A stretch of 64,000 nucleotides of DNA from JABFWF01 sp035539135 (lineage in GTDB: Bacteria > Pseudomonadota > Gammaproteobacteria > Xanthomonadales > Xanthomonadaceae): the NCBI GenBank assembly GCA_035539135.1, contig DATLJD010000005.1, forward strand, positions 1 to 64,000. The letters are read 5' to 3'. The translations under genes and the position numbers were made by a program. The notes beneath the pieces are model-generated. The model was not told the origin of the DNA and made no database searches. It saw only the letters and a list, made by a program, of their open reading frames with translations. Positions 44,661 through 53,041 of this stretch are shown piece after piece; positions within the stretch are counted from its first letter, which is position 1; each line of letters opens with the position of its first letter.

Positions 44661-44923
44661 GGAATCGTGAAGGCGCCAACCGAGATGAGATGCGCACGTA
44701 GCTGATCCCGCGATCGTGCGATTTCCTCCTTTCGCGCCATGGTCGAAATGGATGAGCAGGATCGTTCGATACCCGTGCTCAATCCGATTGAAACCAAGGC
44801 GGCTTTAGGGTCCTTCTTGAACTGGCGCCGGAAGGCGTTATCGCTGCTCAGCAGGTCGAGCAGGCGATCGGCGAGCTTCGGATCCAGCGGCGTGCCGCCG
44901 CCGCGTGCGGGCGTGTTGGCCAT
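44612..44923 (-). CDS. Putative modified peptide with NHLP-like leader
   Basis: A 103-aa peptide. Residues ~12-50 have the look of a nitrile-hydratase-type leader: ADRLLDLLSSDNAFRRQFKK, then DPKAALVSIGL. The C-terminal part carries Cys56 and Cys90, with Ser/Thr clusters (SCSSIST and FTIPHC), and would be the modified core. I recall a xanthomonad family of such peptides (TIGR04509) adjacent to a cyclase-like protein, as here. The gene overlaps the cyclase 3' end by 49 bases tail to tail. The chosen start MANTPARGG has purine-rich sequence upstream; another ATG lies nine bases before it. No standard RiPP enzyme sits next to it. Confidence 0.72.
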   Translation of the reverse strand: MANTPARGGGTPLDPKLADRLLDLLSSDNAFRRQFKKDPKAALVSIGLSTGIERSCSSISTMARKEEIARSRDQLRAHLISVGAFTIPHCFEAGKVASTLRRK

Positions 44924-45002
44924 CGTCCCCATTCCCCCTGTCCGGCCACACGGCCGGTGGGGGGCAGCCTAGCGTCGGGCGCGCATCGCCCGCAAGCCGC
45001 AT

Positions 45003-45875
45003 TCAGCGATGGCTGGCGGAGGCGGCCTTCTCGCCGGCGAAGGGGTTGAGGCGGCGCCACTTCGAGGGGAAGTCGGGCCAGTCGCCCCGCAGGTAGGGGT
45101 GCTGCGGGTCGTTCTGCTGCAGCACCCGGCGGGCGTCGGCGGCCAGCGTCTCGTTGCCCAGGCCGGTGTAGGCCTCGGCCAGCACCGCCACCGCGTCGTA
45201 CTGGAAGGCGCTCTGCGGGTAGGTCTCGAGCAGGTACTTGGCGCGGTCGGCGGCGGCCACGTAGGCCTCGCGGCGCAGGTAGTACAGCGCGGTCTCCAGC
45301 TCGTGGCGGGCGAACAGGTCGCGCAGTTGGATCATGCGCGTGCGCGCGTCGGCGGCGTAGCGGCTGTTCGGGTAGCGCTCGACCACGGTCTTGAAGTCGT
45401 TGTAGGCCTGCATCGGCGTGGCCAGGTCGCGGCGGCTGGCGTCCAGCGTCCATACCCGCTGCAGGAATACGGTGTCGCGGTTGGAGTCCACCAGGCCGCG
45501 CAGGTAGTACAGGTAGGCGACGTTGCGGTGGGTCGGGTAGGTGCGGATGAAGCGGTCGATGGTGGAGATCGCCTCGTTGTTGGCGCCGGCCTTGAACTGG
45601 GCGTAGGCGGTTTCCATCAGCGCCTGCTCGGTGTACGGGCCGTACGGGTACTGCGCGACCAGCCGCTTGTACACGGTGACCGCGCCGTTCCAGTTGCCGT
45701 TCTCCATCAGGCCGTGGCCCTTGGCGTACAGCTGCTCGACCGGGATGCCCTCGTTGGCGTCCTTGTCCTTGAACGCGCCCTTGAGGCGGGCGCAGCCGGG
45801 CGCGGCCAGCACCAGGAGTACCAGCAGGAGCAGCAGCGGACGCAGGGTGCGGCGCAAGGGGAGGCGGAAGGTCAT
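45003..45875 (-). CDS. bamD: Outer membrane protein assembly factor BamD
   Basis: A 290-aa TPR lipoprotein of the BAM complex, which inserts beta-barrel proteins into the outer membrane. It has a signal with lipobox APGC followed by KDKDANEGIPVEQLYAKGHG and five TPR-like repeats. BamD is essential in proteobacteria. It is divergent from rluD, the usual arrangement in gammaproteobacteria. Confidence 0.95.
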   Translation of the reverse strand: MTFRLPLRRTLRPLLLLLVLLVLAAPGCARLKGAFKDKDANEGIPVEQLYAKGHGLMENGNWNGAVTVYKRLVAQYPYGPYTEQALMETAYAQFKAGANNEAISTIDRFIRTYPTHRNVAYLYYLRGLVDSNRDTVFLQRVWTLDASRRDLATPMQAYNDFKTVVERYPNSRYAADARTRMIQLRDLFARHELETALYYLRREAYVAAADRAKYLLETYPQSAFQYDAVAVLAEAYTGLGNETLAADARRVLQQNDPQHPYLRGDWPDFPSKWRRLNPFAGEKAASASHR

Positions 45876-45943
45876 GGGATGCGGGGGCGCCTGGACACGA
45901 AGGCGCCGATAATAGCAGTCCCGTCCTGAAGTCCCCGCCCGCC

Positions 45944-46939
45944 ATGCCCGCGCCGGAAACGCCCCGCCAGCCCCCGCGCGAGCGCCGCGAAGCGCGCGTG
46001 CCCGATGCCGCCGCCGGGCGCCGCGTGGACGCGGTGCTGGCGGAGCTGTTCCCGGAGTTCTCGCGCTCGCGGATCGCCGCCTGGATCAAGGACGGCCACG
46101 CCCGCCTGGACGGCCGGGCGCTGCGCCCGCGCGACCCGGTCGCCGGCGGCGAGCTGGCCACCCTCGACGTGGTGCTGGAGGTGCAGACCACCGACGCGGC
46201 GGAGGACATCGCCCTCGACGTGCTGTACGAGGACGCGGACGTGTTCGTGCTCGACAAGCCGGCCGGGCTGGTCGTGCACCCGGGCGCCGGCAACCCCGCC
46301 GGCACCCTGGTGAATGCGCTGCTGCACCGCGACCCGGCGCTGGCCGCGCTGCCGCGCGCCGGCATCGTGCACCGGCTCGACAAGGACACCTCCGGGGTGA
46401 TGGTGGTCGCGCGCACGCTGGAGGCGCACACCGCGCTGGTCGCCCAACTGTCGGCGCGCGACGTGCACCGGCAGTACCTGGCGGTGGTGGTCGGCGCGCT
46501 GGTCGCCGGCGGCACCGCCGCGGCGGCGATCGACCGCCACCCGCGCGACCGCCTGCGCATGGCGGTGCGCGAGGACGGCCGCGAGGCGGTTACCCACTAC
46601 CGCCTGCGCGAGCGCTTCCGCGCGCACACCGCGCTGGAGTGCCGGCTGGAAACCGGCCGCACCCACCAGATCCGCGTGCACATGGCGCACCTCAAGCACC
46701 CGATCGTCGGCGATCCGCTGTACGGCGGACCGCTGCGGCTGCCGAAGGGCGCGTCGGCGGAACTGGTGGACGCGCTGCGCGGCTTCCGCCGGCAGGCGCT
46801 GCACGCGGAGGTGCTGGAGTTCGCCCATCCGCGCACGGGCGCGCCGGTGCGCTGCACCGCGCCGGTGCCGGACGACCTGCAGCGGCTGCTGCGCGCATTG
46901 CGCGCGGACGCCGCCGAACACGCGGAGCGCGGCCGCTGA
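45944..46939 (+). CDS. rluD: 23S rRNA pseudouridine synthase RluD
   Basis: A 331-aa enzyme that makes pseudouridines in helix 69 of 23S rRNA (positions 1911, 1915 and 1917 in E. coli numbering). An N-terminal S4 RNA-binding domain (about 25-85) precedes the catalytic domain with HRLDKDTSG and active-site Asp146, and GRTHQIRVHMAHLKHPIVGD. Divergent from bamD, and coupled to the next gene by a TGATG overlap. Confidence 0.95.
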   Translation: MPAPETPRQPPRERREARVPDAAAGRRVDAVLAELFPEFSRSRIAAWIKDGHARLDGRALRPRDPVAGGELATLDVVLEVQTTDAAEDIALDVLYEDADVFVLDKPAGLVVHPGAGNPAGTLVNALLHRDPALAALPRAGIVHRLDKDTSGVMVVARTLEAHTALVAQLSARDVHRQYLAVVVGALVAGGTAAAAIDRHPRDRLRMAVREDGREAVTHYRLRERFRAHTALECRLETGRTHQIRVHMAHLKHPIVGDPLYGGPLRLPKGASAELVDALRGFRRQALHAEVLEFAHPRTGAPVRCTAPVPDDLQRLLRALRADAAEHAERGR

Positions 46940-47895
46940 TGCGCTGGCCGAAGCCGCCGCCGCCCGGGCAGTTCTGCGCCACGCCCTACCACGCGGCAAT
47001 GCGCGCGGCGCGCGCGCAGGTGCAGGCGAGCGTGCTGCGCGCCGACTGGCCGGCGCCGCCGGGCGTGCACGCGCTGACCACGCTGCGCGGGCCGGCGGGG
47101 GTGTCGCGGGCGCCGTTCGACAGTTTCTCGTTCGGGCTGCGCAACGGCGACGACGCGGAGGCGGTGGCCGCCAATCGCGAGTTGCTGGAGCGCGGGCTCG
47201 AGCTGCCGTCGGCGCCGGTGTGGTTGAAGCAGGTGCATGGGATGCGGGTGGTGCGGGTCACGCACCCCCTCCCCAACCCTCCCCCGCAAGCGGGGGAGGG
47301 AGCGGAAGCCGCTGGCGCTGATGTGCTGCTCCTTCCCCCGCGCGCGGGGGAAGGCCGGGATGGGGGCACGCCCGACGTCGATGCAGCCTCATCCTCGCCA
47401 GCCGAACCCGAAGCCGACGCCGCCGTCACCACGCTCCCCGGCGTCGTCCTCGCCATCCTCACCGCCGACTGCCTGCCGGTGGTGTTCGCCGCGGACGACG
47501 GCAGCGCGATCGGCGCCGCTCACGCCGGCTGGCGCGGCCTCGCCGCCGGCGTGCTGGAAGCCACCGTCGCCGCGCTCGGCATGCCGCCCGACCGACTGCT
47601 GGCCTGGCTCGGACCCGCAGCCGGTCCGGCGCATTACGAAATCGGCGCGGAGGTGCACGACGCCTTCCTCGCCCACGACCCGCGTGCGGCCGACGCCTTC
47701 GTCGCGACCCGCCCCGGCCACTGGCGGGTGGATCTGTACGCGCTCGCCCGCCAGCGGCTCGCTGCCGTCGGCGTTACCCGCGTCTCCGGGGGCGACCATT
47801 GCACGATCGGGGAGCCGCGGCGTTTCTTCTCGCATCGCCGCGACGCGCGCACGGGGCGGATGGCGACGCTGGTGTGGCGGGACGCGTCGCCGTAG
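46939..47895 (+). CDS. pgeF: PgeF-type laccase-domain protein with internal REP-encoded insert
   Basis: A 318-aa member of the YfiH/laccase-domain family (polyphenol oxidase/purine nucleoside phosphorylase; PgeF removes misincorporated L-Ser from peptidoglycan precursors). Metal residues are in KQVHG, ILTADCLPV and GAAHAGWRG, and the C-terminal HCTIGEPRRFFSHRRD is intact. Residues ~108-157 are an insertion encoded by two REP palindromes (THPLPNPPPQAGEG and LLPPRAGEGRD) between VHGMRVV and the EADAAV that normally follow closely. The frame is kept. The N-terminus may start later, at GTG 47032, because the family usually begins near LRADWPAPPGV. The stop TAG is part of the following GTAG repeat. 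Confidence 0.85.
   Translation: MRWPKPPPPGQFCATPYHAAMRAARAQVQASVLRADWPAPPGVHALTTLRGPAGVSRAPFDSFSFGLRNGDDAEAVAANRELLERGLELPSAPVWLKQVHGMRVVRVTHPLPNPPPQAGEGAEAAGADVLLLPPRAGEGRDGGTPDVDAASSSPAEPEADAAVTTLPGVVLAILTADCLPVVFAADDGSAIGAAHAGWRGLAAGVLEATVAALGMPPDRLLAWLGPAAGPAHYEIGAEVHDAFLAHDPRAADAFVATRPGHWRVDLYALARQRLAAVGVTRVSGGDHCTIGEPRRFFSHRRDARTGRMATLVWRDASP
47277..47354. repeat. Two REP palindromes inside pgeF coding sequence
   Basis: The first is an 11-bp inverted repeat CCCTCCCCCGC/GCGGGGGAGGG with a 2-base loop (47277-47300); the second is a perfect 24-bp palindrome with left arm CCTTCCCCCGCG (47331-47354). Both are of the CCCTCTCCCGC class found in intergenic arrays elsewhere here. Because the insert keeps the frame, the protein carries a REP-encoded proline/glycine-rich loop. 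Confidence 0.9.
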
Positions 47896-48065
47896 AGCGG
47901 CGTTTGCTCCGCTCGCGCGCGTCGCAGCGGAGCAAGCTCCGCTCTACGGGGCGCGTCGCAGCGGAGCAAGCTCCGCTCTAAGGGGCGCGGTGCAGCGGAG
48001 CCGCTCTACGGGCGGTGCCGCGCGGCGGGGCGGCGTCGCAGCGGAGCAAGCTCCGCGCTACGGGG
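47892..48065. repeat. Array of TAGAGCGGAGC-type REPs between convergent genes
   Basis: About five copies of GCGGAGCAAGCTCCGC-type units, some flanked by CTACGGGG or GTAGAGCGG, fill the gap between pgeF and the DUF4124 gene. Both genes stop on the TAG belonging to a terminal GTAG. The tandem spacing of 43-45 bases for the middle copies suggests local amplification. Confidence 0.85.
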
Positions 48066-48696
48066 CGGCGGCGTCCGGCTTGCGCAGCGCGCGGTAGCGC
48101 TCCACGGCTTCGGCGAGTTCGTCGTCGAGGCCGACGCGATCCAGCTTCTGCTGGGCGAGGATGCGCAGCTGCTTGCGCAGTTCGGCGTGCTGGGTGCGGA
48201 TGGTCGCCAGCAGGGTGTCGGGCACCGGCTTGCCCGACAGTTCCAGGTCGCTGGCCTGGCCGAGCAGGCTGGTCAGGCTGCGGCGCAGGTTCTCCTCGCC
48301 CAGCCGCGAAGCCTTCAGCGCATCGTCGAGCAGGGCGATGCGCTCGCCGTAGGCACGGCGCAGGTCGTCCTCGCTGGCGTAGGACTCGACCATCGCCAGG
48401 TCGCGGCGGCGGCGGGCGGCGGCGGCCTCGGCGTCGGCCTGCGCCTGCGCGGCCTCGGCATCGGCGGCGGCCTGTTCCTCCGGCGTGAGCGCGCGGGCGA
48501 CGGCGCCGGTCTGGCGGCCGCTCTTCGCGCTGAACTCCACCCGCGCGTTGTCCGCGGCCTCGGCGGGCAGCGCGTCGCCGCAGACCTTGCGGCCGTTCTC
48601 GTCCCAGCAATAGAGCTTCTTGCCCTGGTCCTGCGCGGCGGCGGCCAGGGACGCGGCGCACAGCAGGCAGGCGGCGAGCACACGGATGCAGGTCAT
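48058..48696 (-). CDS. DUF4124-containing secreted protein
   Basis: A 212-aa protein with a signal peptide (about 1-21, ending LAAAAQDQ). Then comes a DUF4124-like segment, KKLYCWDENGRKVCGDALP (residues ~26-44), followed by a charged, helical, Ala/Glu/Gln-rich coiled-coil region (about 70-200). Function unknown; such proteins are periplasmic. The TAG stop lies in a REP. Confidence 0.82.
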   Translation of the reverse strand: MTCIRVLAACLLCAASLAAAAQDQGKKLYCWDENGRKVCGDALPAEAADNARVEFSAKSGRQTGAVARALTPEEQAAADAEAAQAQADAEAAAARRRRDLAMVESYASEDDLRRAYGERIALLDDALKASRLGEENLRRSLTSLLGQASDLELSGKPVPDTLLATIRTQHAELRKQLRILAQQKLDRVGLDDELAEAVERYRALRKPDAAAP

Positions 48697-48737
48697 GACG
48701 GCAGCCCCTTTCTGCACGAAGACCGTTGGATGCGCGC

Positions 48738-49400
48738 TCAGTCCGGTTCGCAACCGTAGCGGGCGCGGTAGGCGAGCAGGCGCTCGCGCTGGGCGACAAG
48801 TTCTCCGCTTTCGCCGGCAAACGCAAGCAGGTCGTCCAGCCGCGCGACCGCGATCACCGGAATCCCGTGCTCGGCGGCCACCGCCTGGGCGGCCGAGCGG
48901 CGCGGGCGGGCGTCGGCGTCCACCACCTCCTGGCGGTCGAGCGCGATCGCGATCGCCGCCGGCACGCCGCCGGCGTCGCGGATCAGGCCGAGCGCCTCGC
49001 GGATCGCGGTGCCGGCGGTGATCACGTCGTCCACGACCAGCACCCGGCGCCCGGCCAGCGGCGCGCCGATCAGGGTGCCGCCCTCGCCGTGCGTCTTGGC
49101 TTCCTTGCGGTTGAAAGCCAGCGGCAGGTCGCGGCCGCGGCGCGCGTAGGCGCAGGCCAGCGCGGTGGCGAGCGGGATGCCCTTGTAGGCGGGGCCGAAC
49201 AGCAGGTCGAAGCCGGCGCCGTGGGCGTCGATCGCGTCGGCGTAGCAGTCGGCCAACGCCGCCAGCGCGGCGCCGGAATCGAAGCGGCCGGCGTTGAAGA
49301 AATACGGGCTCTGGCGCCCGGACTTGAGGGTGAACTCGCCGAAGCGCAGCGCCTGCGCGGCGAGGGCGAGGTCGAGGAAGCGGCGGCGGTGGGCGTCCAT
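48738..49400 (-). CDS. pyrE: Orotate phosphoribosyltransferase
   Basis: A 220-aa pyrimidine biosynthesis enzyme that adds phosphoribosyl pyrophosphate to orotate to give OMP. The substrate lysine motif is FNRKEAKTHGEGG, and the PRPP motif RVLVVDDVITAGTAIREAL is intact; SGRQSPYFFNAGRF opens the protein. It is divergent from the carbonic-anhydrase-like gene with a gap of about 57 bases. Confidence 0.96.
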   Translation of the reverse strand: MDAHRRRFLDLALAAQALRFGEFTLKSGRQSPYFFNAGRFDSGAALAALADCYADAIDAHGAGFDLLFGPAYKGIPLATALACAYARRGRDLPLAFNRKEAKTHGEGGTLIGAPLAGRRVLVVDDVITAGTAIREALGLIRDAGGVPAAIAIALDRQEVVDADARPRRSAAQAVAAEHGIPVIAVARLDDLLAFAGESGELVAQRERLLAYRARYGCEPD

Positions 49401-49457
49401 CCGCGCATTCTCCCATGCCGGCGGCCGCGTGCCGAAGCGGCGGCCTACAATGCGCGG

Positions 49458-49991
49458 ATGCCGCTCCGTTCCTACCGCAACGTGCTGCCGACCCTCGGCG
49501 CGCGCGTCTACGTGGATCCCGCCGCCAGCGTGATCGGCGACGTCGTGCTCGGCGACGACGTCTCGGTCTGGCCGAACACGGTGATCCGCGGCGACGTCAA
49601 CTTCATCCGCATCGGCGATCGCAGCAACCTGCAGGACGGCACCGTCGTGCACGTCTCGCACGATGGCCCGCACGCGAAGCTCGGCGGTTTCGCCACCCGC
49701 ATCGGCAGCGACGTCACCATCGGCCACAAGGCGATCATCCACGCCTGCACGATCGAGGACGCCGTGCTGATCGGGATGGGCGCGATCGTGCTGGACGGCG
49801 CGGTGGTGCGGAAGCACGGCTTCGTCGGCGCCGGTGCGCTGGTCGCGCCCGGCAAGGTGGTCGGCGAGGGCGAGCTGTGGCTCGGCAATCCGGCGAAGAA
49901 GACGCGGATGCTGTCCGACGCGGAGATCGAGGCGCTGTACTACAGCGCCGGCCACTACGTGCGGCTGAAGGACGAGTACCTGGCGGCCTGA
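49458..49991 (+). CDS. Gamma-carbonic-anhydrase-like hexapeptide-repeat protein
   Basis: A 177-aa left-handed beta-helix protein with repeated hexapeptides (e.g. VIGDVVLGDDVSVWPNTVIR). Putative zinc-ligand histidines occur in VVHVSHDG and GHKAIIHAC. Members of the YrdA/PaaY/gamma-CA group share this layout, and their activity is often unproven. A short C-terminal helix (AEIEALYYSAGHYVRLKDEYL) is typical of YrdA-like proteins. Confidence 0.92.
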   Translation: MPLRSYRNVLPTLGARVYVDPAASVIGDVVLGDDVSVWPNTVIRGDVNFIRIGDRSNLQDGTVVHVSHDGPHAKLGGFATRIGSDVTIGHKAIIHACTIEDAVLIGMGAIVLDGAVVRKHGFVGAGALVAPGKVVGEGELWLGNPAKKTRMLSDAEIEALYYSAGHYVRLKDEYLAA

Positions 49992-49998
49992 GCGGGGT

Positions 49999-50835
49999 TC
50001 AGTCCGCCGACACCAGCGCGTCGTCGCGCGCGCGCAGCATCTCGTACACCGGGTCGGTGTCGGGGCGCACGCCGTGCCACAGGCGGAAGCTTTCGGCCGC
50101 CTGCTCGACCAGCATGCCGAGGCCGTCCACCGCGTCGTGGCAGCCGGCCACCCGCGCCCAGGCCAGGAACGGCACCGCCGCCTCGCCGTAGCTGAGGTCC
50201 ACCGCCAGCGTGCGCGGGCCGCCCAGCGACATCGGCCAGGCGGGCATCTCGCCGCCGCGGGTCGCCGAGGTCGCGTTGACGATCAGGTCGAACTCGCCCA
50301 GCGCGCGCAGGTCGTCGAAGTAGCGCACATGCACCCGGCCCGGTTCGCCCAGCGCGTCGGCCAGCGCATCGGCGCGTTCGGGCGTGCGGTTGACCACGAA
50401 CAGCTCGCGGATGCCGGCCTCGAGCAGATCCGGCGCGACCCCGCGCGCGCCGCCGCCGGCGCCGAGCAGCAGGGTGCGGCGGCCGCGCAGGTCGAGCCGG
50501 CGGCGGTCTGTGAGGTCGCGCACCAAGCCGGCGCCGTCGGTGTTGTCGCCGTGCCAGCCGTCGTCGCGGCGCAGCAGCGTGTTGACCGCGCCGGCGCGAC
50601 GCGCGCGCGGGCTCAGCGCGACGCAGGCCTGCGCGGCGCGCGGCTTGTGCGGGAGGGTGACGTTGGCGCCGATCCCGCCGGCCGCGGCGAAGGCGCGCAA
50701 CGCCGCGTCGAAGTCCTCGGCGTCGATTGCCTCGTAGCGCATCGCGACGCCGGTCTGTCGCGCGAACGCGGCATGGATGCGCGGCGACAGCGAGTGCGCC
50801 ACCGGGTGTCCGATCAGGGCATACAGCGCGGCCAT
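49999..50835 (-). CDS. aroE: Shikimate dehydrogenase
   Basis: A 278-aa NADPH-dependent enzyme that reduces 3-dehydroshikimate to shikimate. Visible are the substrate region HPVAHSLSPRIHAAF, the catalytic Lys in VTLPHK, the NADP motif LLGAGGGARG and DLSYGEAAVPFL. It is convergent with, and 7 bases from, the gamma-CA-like gene. The pathway supplies chorismate, the substrate of the XanB2-type enzyme at 54.5 kb. Confidence 0.94.
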   Translation of the reverse strand: MAALYALIGHPVAHSLSPRIHAAFARQTGVAMRYEAIDAEDFDAALRAFAAAGGIGANVTLPHKPRAAQACVALSPRARRAGAVNTLLRRDDGWHGDNTDGAGLVRDLTDRRRLDLRGRRTLLLGAGGGARGVAPDLLEAGIRELFVVNRTPERADALADALGEPGRVHVRYFDDLRALGEFDLIVNATSATRGGEMPAWPMSLGGPRTLAVDLSYGEAAVPFLAWARVAGCHDAVDGLGMLVEQAAESFRLWHGVRPDTDPVYEMLRARDDALVSAD

Positions 50836-51096
50836 CGGGTCCTCCTCGGATGGGAATGAATGCGCGAAATCTCCCTGCCCGCAGTGTACTCCCGGCCCGT
50901 CGGGGCCGCGTCGTGGCCTTCGCCGGTGCGATGCGCTTCGACGGCGGCGCACGCACCATCACCAAGCTGAAGTCGCGCGATCGCGAAATCGCTGTCCGTT
51001 CGCACGGATCCGCGGCGTTGGCCTCGTTCGTGCGGTCGCTTCCGCATGCCCCAGCGCCGTGGGCAACGCGCGGCGCATCGACGAAAGGACTCCCCC

Positions 51097-52986
51097 ATGC
51101 TCCGCCAACGCCCCAGTCCATCGCGCATGCTTGCGCGCGCCGCCCTGCCGGTCGCGCTCGGCGCCCTTGCCGCAGCGGTCGCTCCCGCCGATGCGGTCGC
51201 ACACGCACCTGCGGGTGCCGCACCGCCCTTTGCGGCGATGCTCGCGCCGGCCCTGTTGCCGATCGCCGGCCAGCCGACGGTCGAGCCGCCGCTGCGCGGC
51301 GCCGCCGGCACGCCCTGCGTGGTCGACATCTACGACGACGTAATGGCGGGCGGCTTCGGCACCTACACGCCGCCGGCCAAGTGTCCCGGCCCGTGGGCGA
51401 AAGTGTTGCTCAAGCTCGACGTCAGCGGCCCGCGCAGCACCAGCGCGGCCGACCTGCGCCTGGTGATGGACGGCGTGACCCTGTTCTGGGGCGCGCCGCA
51501 GGAGCACGACGGCGCGCCGACGTGGCGCCTGCAGCGCGACGTCACCGATTACGCGGCCTGGCTGCGCGAACCGCGCAACGTGTTCGGCACCTACGACTGG
51601 GACGACGCCTCGGGCGGCCTCGGCGACGAGCCGCCGACGCTGGCCGGCCACGCCCGGCTGGTGTTCTATCCCGCGACGTCGGTCACCCCCGCGCAGCGCG
51701 TGCCGCAGGTCGTGGTGCCGCTGGAGTCGGGCAGCAGCGAGCTCGTACTGCCGACCAACATCGTGCGCGCCTACCTCGACGTGCATGCGCAGGCGCTGGA
51801 CTTCGACGACGCCGCCTCGCGCGCCTGGTACACCTGCGTGCCGAGCAAGGTCGCCGCCGCGTGGCCGGCGCTGCTCAGCCCGTTCGCGCCGGGCGACGCG
51901 CGCTTCGCGGTGTTCTCGATCAACCGGCAAGGCTGCCGCGGCGGCAGCTTCCGCGAAATCGAGGTGCGCATCGATGGCGAACTGGCCGGGGTCGCGCCGC
52001 TGCTGCCGTGGCTGCCGAGCGACCTCAACCAGCGTTTCGCGGACACCGTCGACCTGCCGGCGCCCAGCGTGCAGGCGCTGGACATGGTGCCGTACCGGGT
52101 GGACCTGACGCCCTTCGCCGGGTTGCTCGACGACGGCCGCGCGCACGAGGTGACGGTGGCCGGGGTCGGCGCCGACGTGCCGCGCCCGATCGCCACCGCT
52201 GGCAACCTGCTGCTGTACCTGGATCCCGGCCGCAAGACCGTCACCGGCGCGCGCACCCACAACAGCCTGGCGCCGGCCGTGCCGACCGTCGGCAACACGC
52301 TGACGGCCAGCGGCGATGCGCTGGGCGGCGCACTGGACACCCGCGCCGCGCGCAAGGGCGTGATCCGCGGCTACGTGGACACCTCGCGCGGGCGCATCTA
52401 CAGCGAAGTGCGCATCGCGACGCAGTTCCACAACCTGCAGAAGTTCGCGCTCGACGGGATTTCCTATCCCGACTGGCGCGGCTACCGGCAGGCGCTGGAC
52501 ATGGTCAACACCGTGGACCGCACCAGCCGCCGCTGGCGCAGCACCGGCACGATCAACGTGGACCACGACCACACCTGCTACCCGCTCAAGCTAGACTGGG
52601 CCGGCACGGGCGAGATCTACGAAACCGACGAGGGCGATCGCGCGTCGCTCGGCAAGGCGCGGGTGACGCTCCGCCAGTCACGCGATGTCGACGCCTGGCA
52701 CGAGCGCGCCGGCATGCCGCGCTATGCGGCGAAGGTGCGCGACACCTTCAGCGCCGGGCATGCGCGGGACTTCGCCGCCGGCATCGACAGCAGCTGGGGC
52801 AGCAAGCGCGGCTACCTGTTCAAGGACAACGCCGGCAGTTGCTACAGCGCGTCGCTGGTGACGCTCAGTGGCGTGCTGGCGTCGTCCTCGCTCGGCGCCG
52901 CGTGCCCGGGCGGCAACGCGTTGCGCTGGTTCGCGCATGCGGACGGCTCGCCGGACGGCCTCGGCTGGGCGCCGGCGATACCGTGA
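51097..52986 (+). CDS. Secreted PNGase A-like peptide N-glycosidase
   Basis: A 629-aa protein with a signal peptide-like N-terminus (about 1-50) and the hallmarks of the peptide-N4-(N-acetyl-beta-glucosaminyl)asparagine amidase A family: CVVDIYDDVMAGGFGTY, the VTDYAAWLREP region, RGGSFREIEVRIDGELAGVAPLLPW (Cys in QGCRGG) and repeated eight-stranded beta-domain motifs. Such enzymes release N-glycans from glycoproteins or glycopeptides. They occur in plants, fungi and some xanthomonads. The target would be eukaryotic or environmental glycoprotein; this is inference. AAAGGA precedes the ATG. Confidence 0.85.
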   Translation: MLRQRPSPSRMLARAALPVALGALAAAVAPADAVAHAPAGAAPPFAAMLAPALLPIAGQPTVEPPLRGAAGTPCVVDIYDDVMAGGFGTYTPPAKCPGPWAKVLLKLDVSGPRSTSAADLRLVMDGVTLFWGAPQEHDGAPTWRLQRDVTDYAAWLREPRNVFGTYDWDDASGGLGDEPPTLAGHARLVFYPATSVTPAQRVPQVVVPLESGSSELVLPTNIVRAYLDVHAQALDFDDAASRAWYTCVPSKVAAAWPALLSPFAPGDARFAVFSINRQGCRGGSFREIEVRIDGELAGVAPLLPWLPSDLNQRFADTVDLPAPSVQALDMVPYRVDLTPFAGLLDDGRAHEVTVAGVGADVPRPIATAGNLLLYLDPGRKTVTGARTHNSLAPAVPTVGNTLTASGDALGGALDTRAARKGVIRGYVDTSRGRIYSEVRIATQFHNLQKFALDGISYPDWRGYRQALDMVNTVDRTSRRWRSTGTINVDHDHTCYPLKLDWAGTGEIYETDEGDRASLGKARVTLRQSRDVDAWHERAGMPRYAAKVRDTFSAGHARDFAAGIDSSWGSKRGYLFKDNAGSCYSASLVTLSGVLASSSLGAACPGGNALRWFAHADGSPDGLGWAPAIP

Positions 52987-53041
52987 CGCGGCCCGGGCGA
53001 TGCCGTGGAGCCCTGCGTCGGCGCGACCCAGGGCTTCGGGC

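Noticed and set aside
44739..44972. 77-aa frame on the plus strand opposite the peptide gene
   Set aside because: It lacks a good ribosome-binding site and no family resemblance is visible; the minus-strand peptide has a leader-like sequence.
47892..48065. CRISPR-like array
   Set aside because: The repeats are short palindromes with no spacer of uniform length or diversity, and no cas genes exist; they are REPs.
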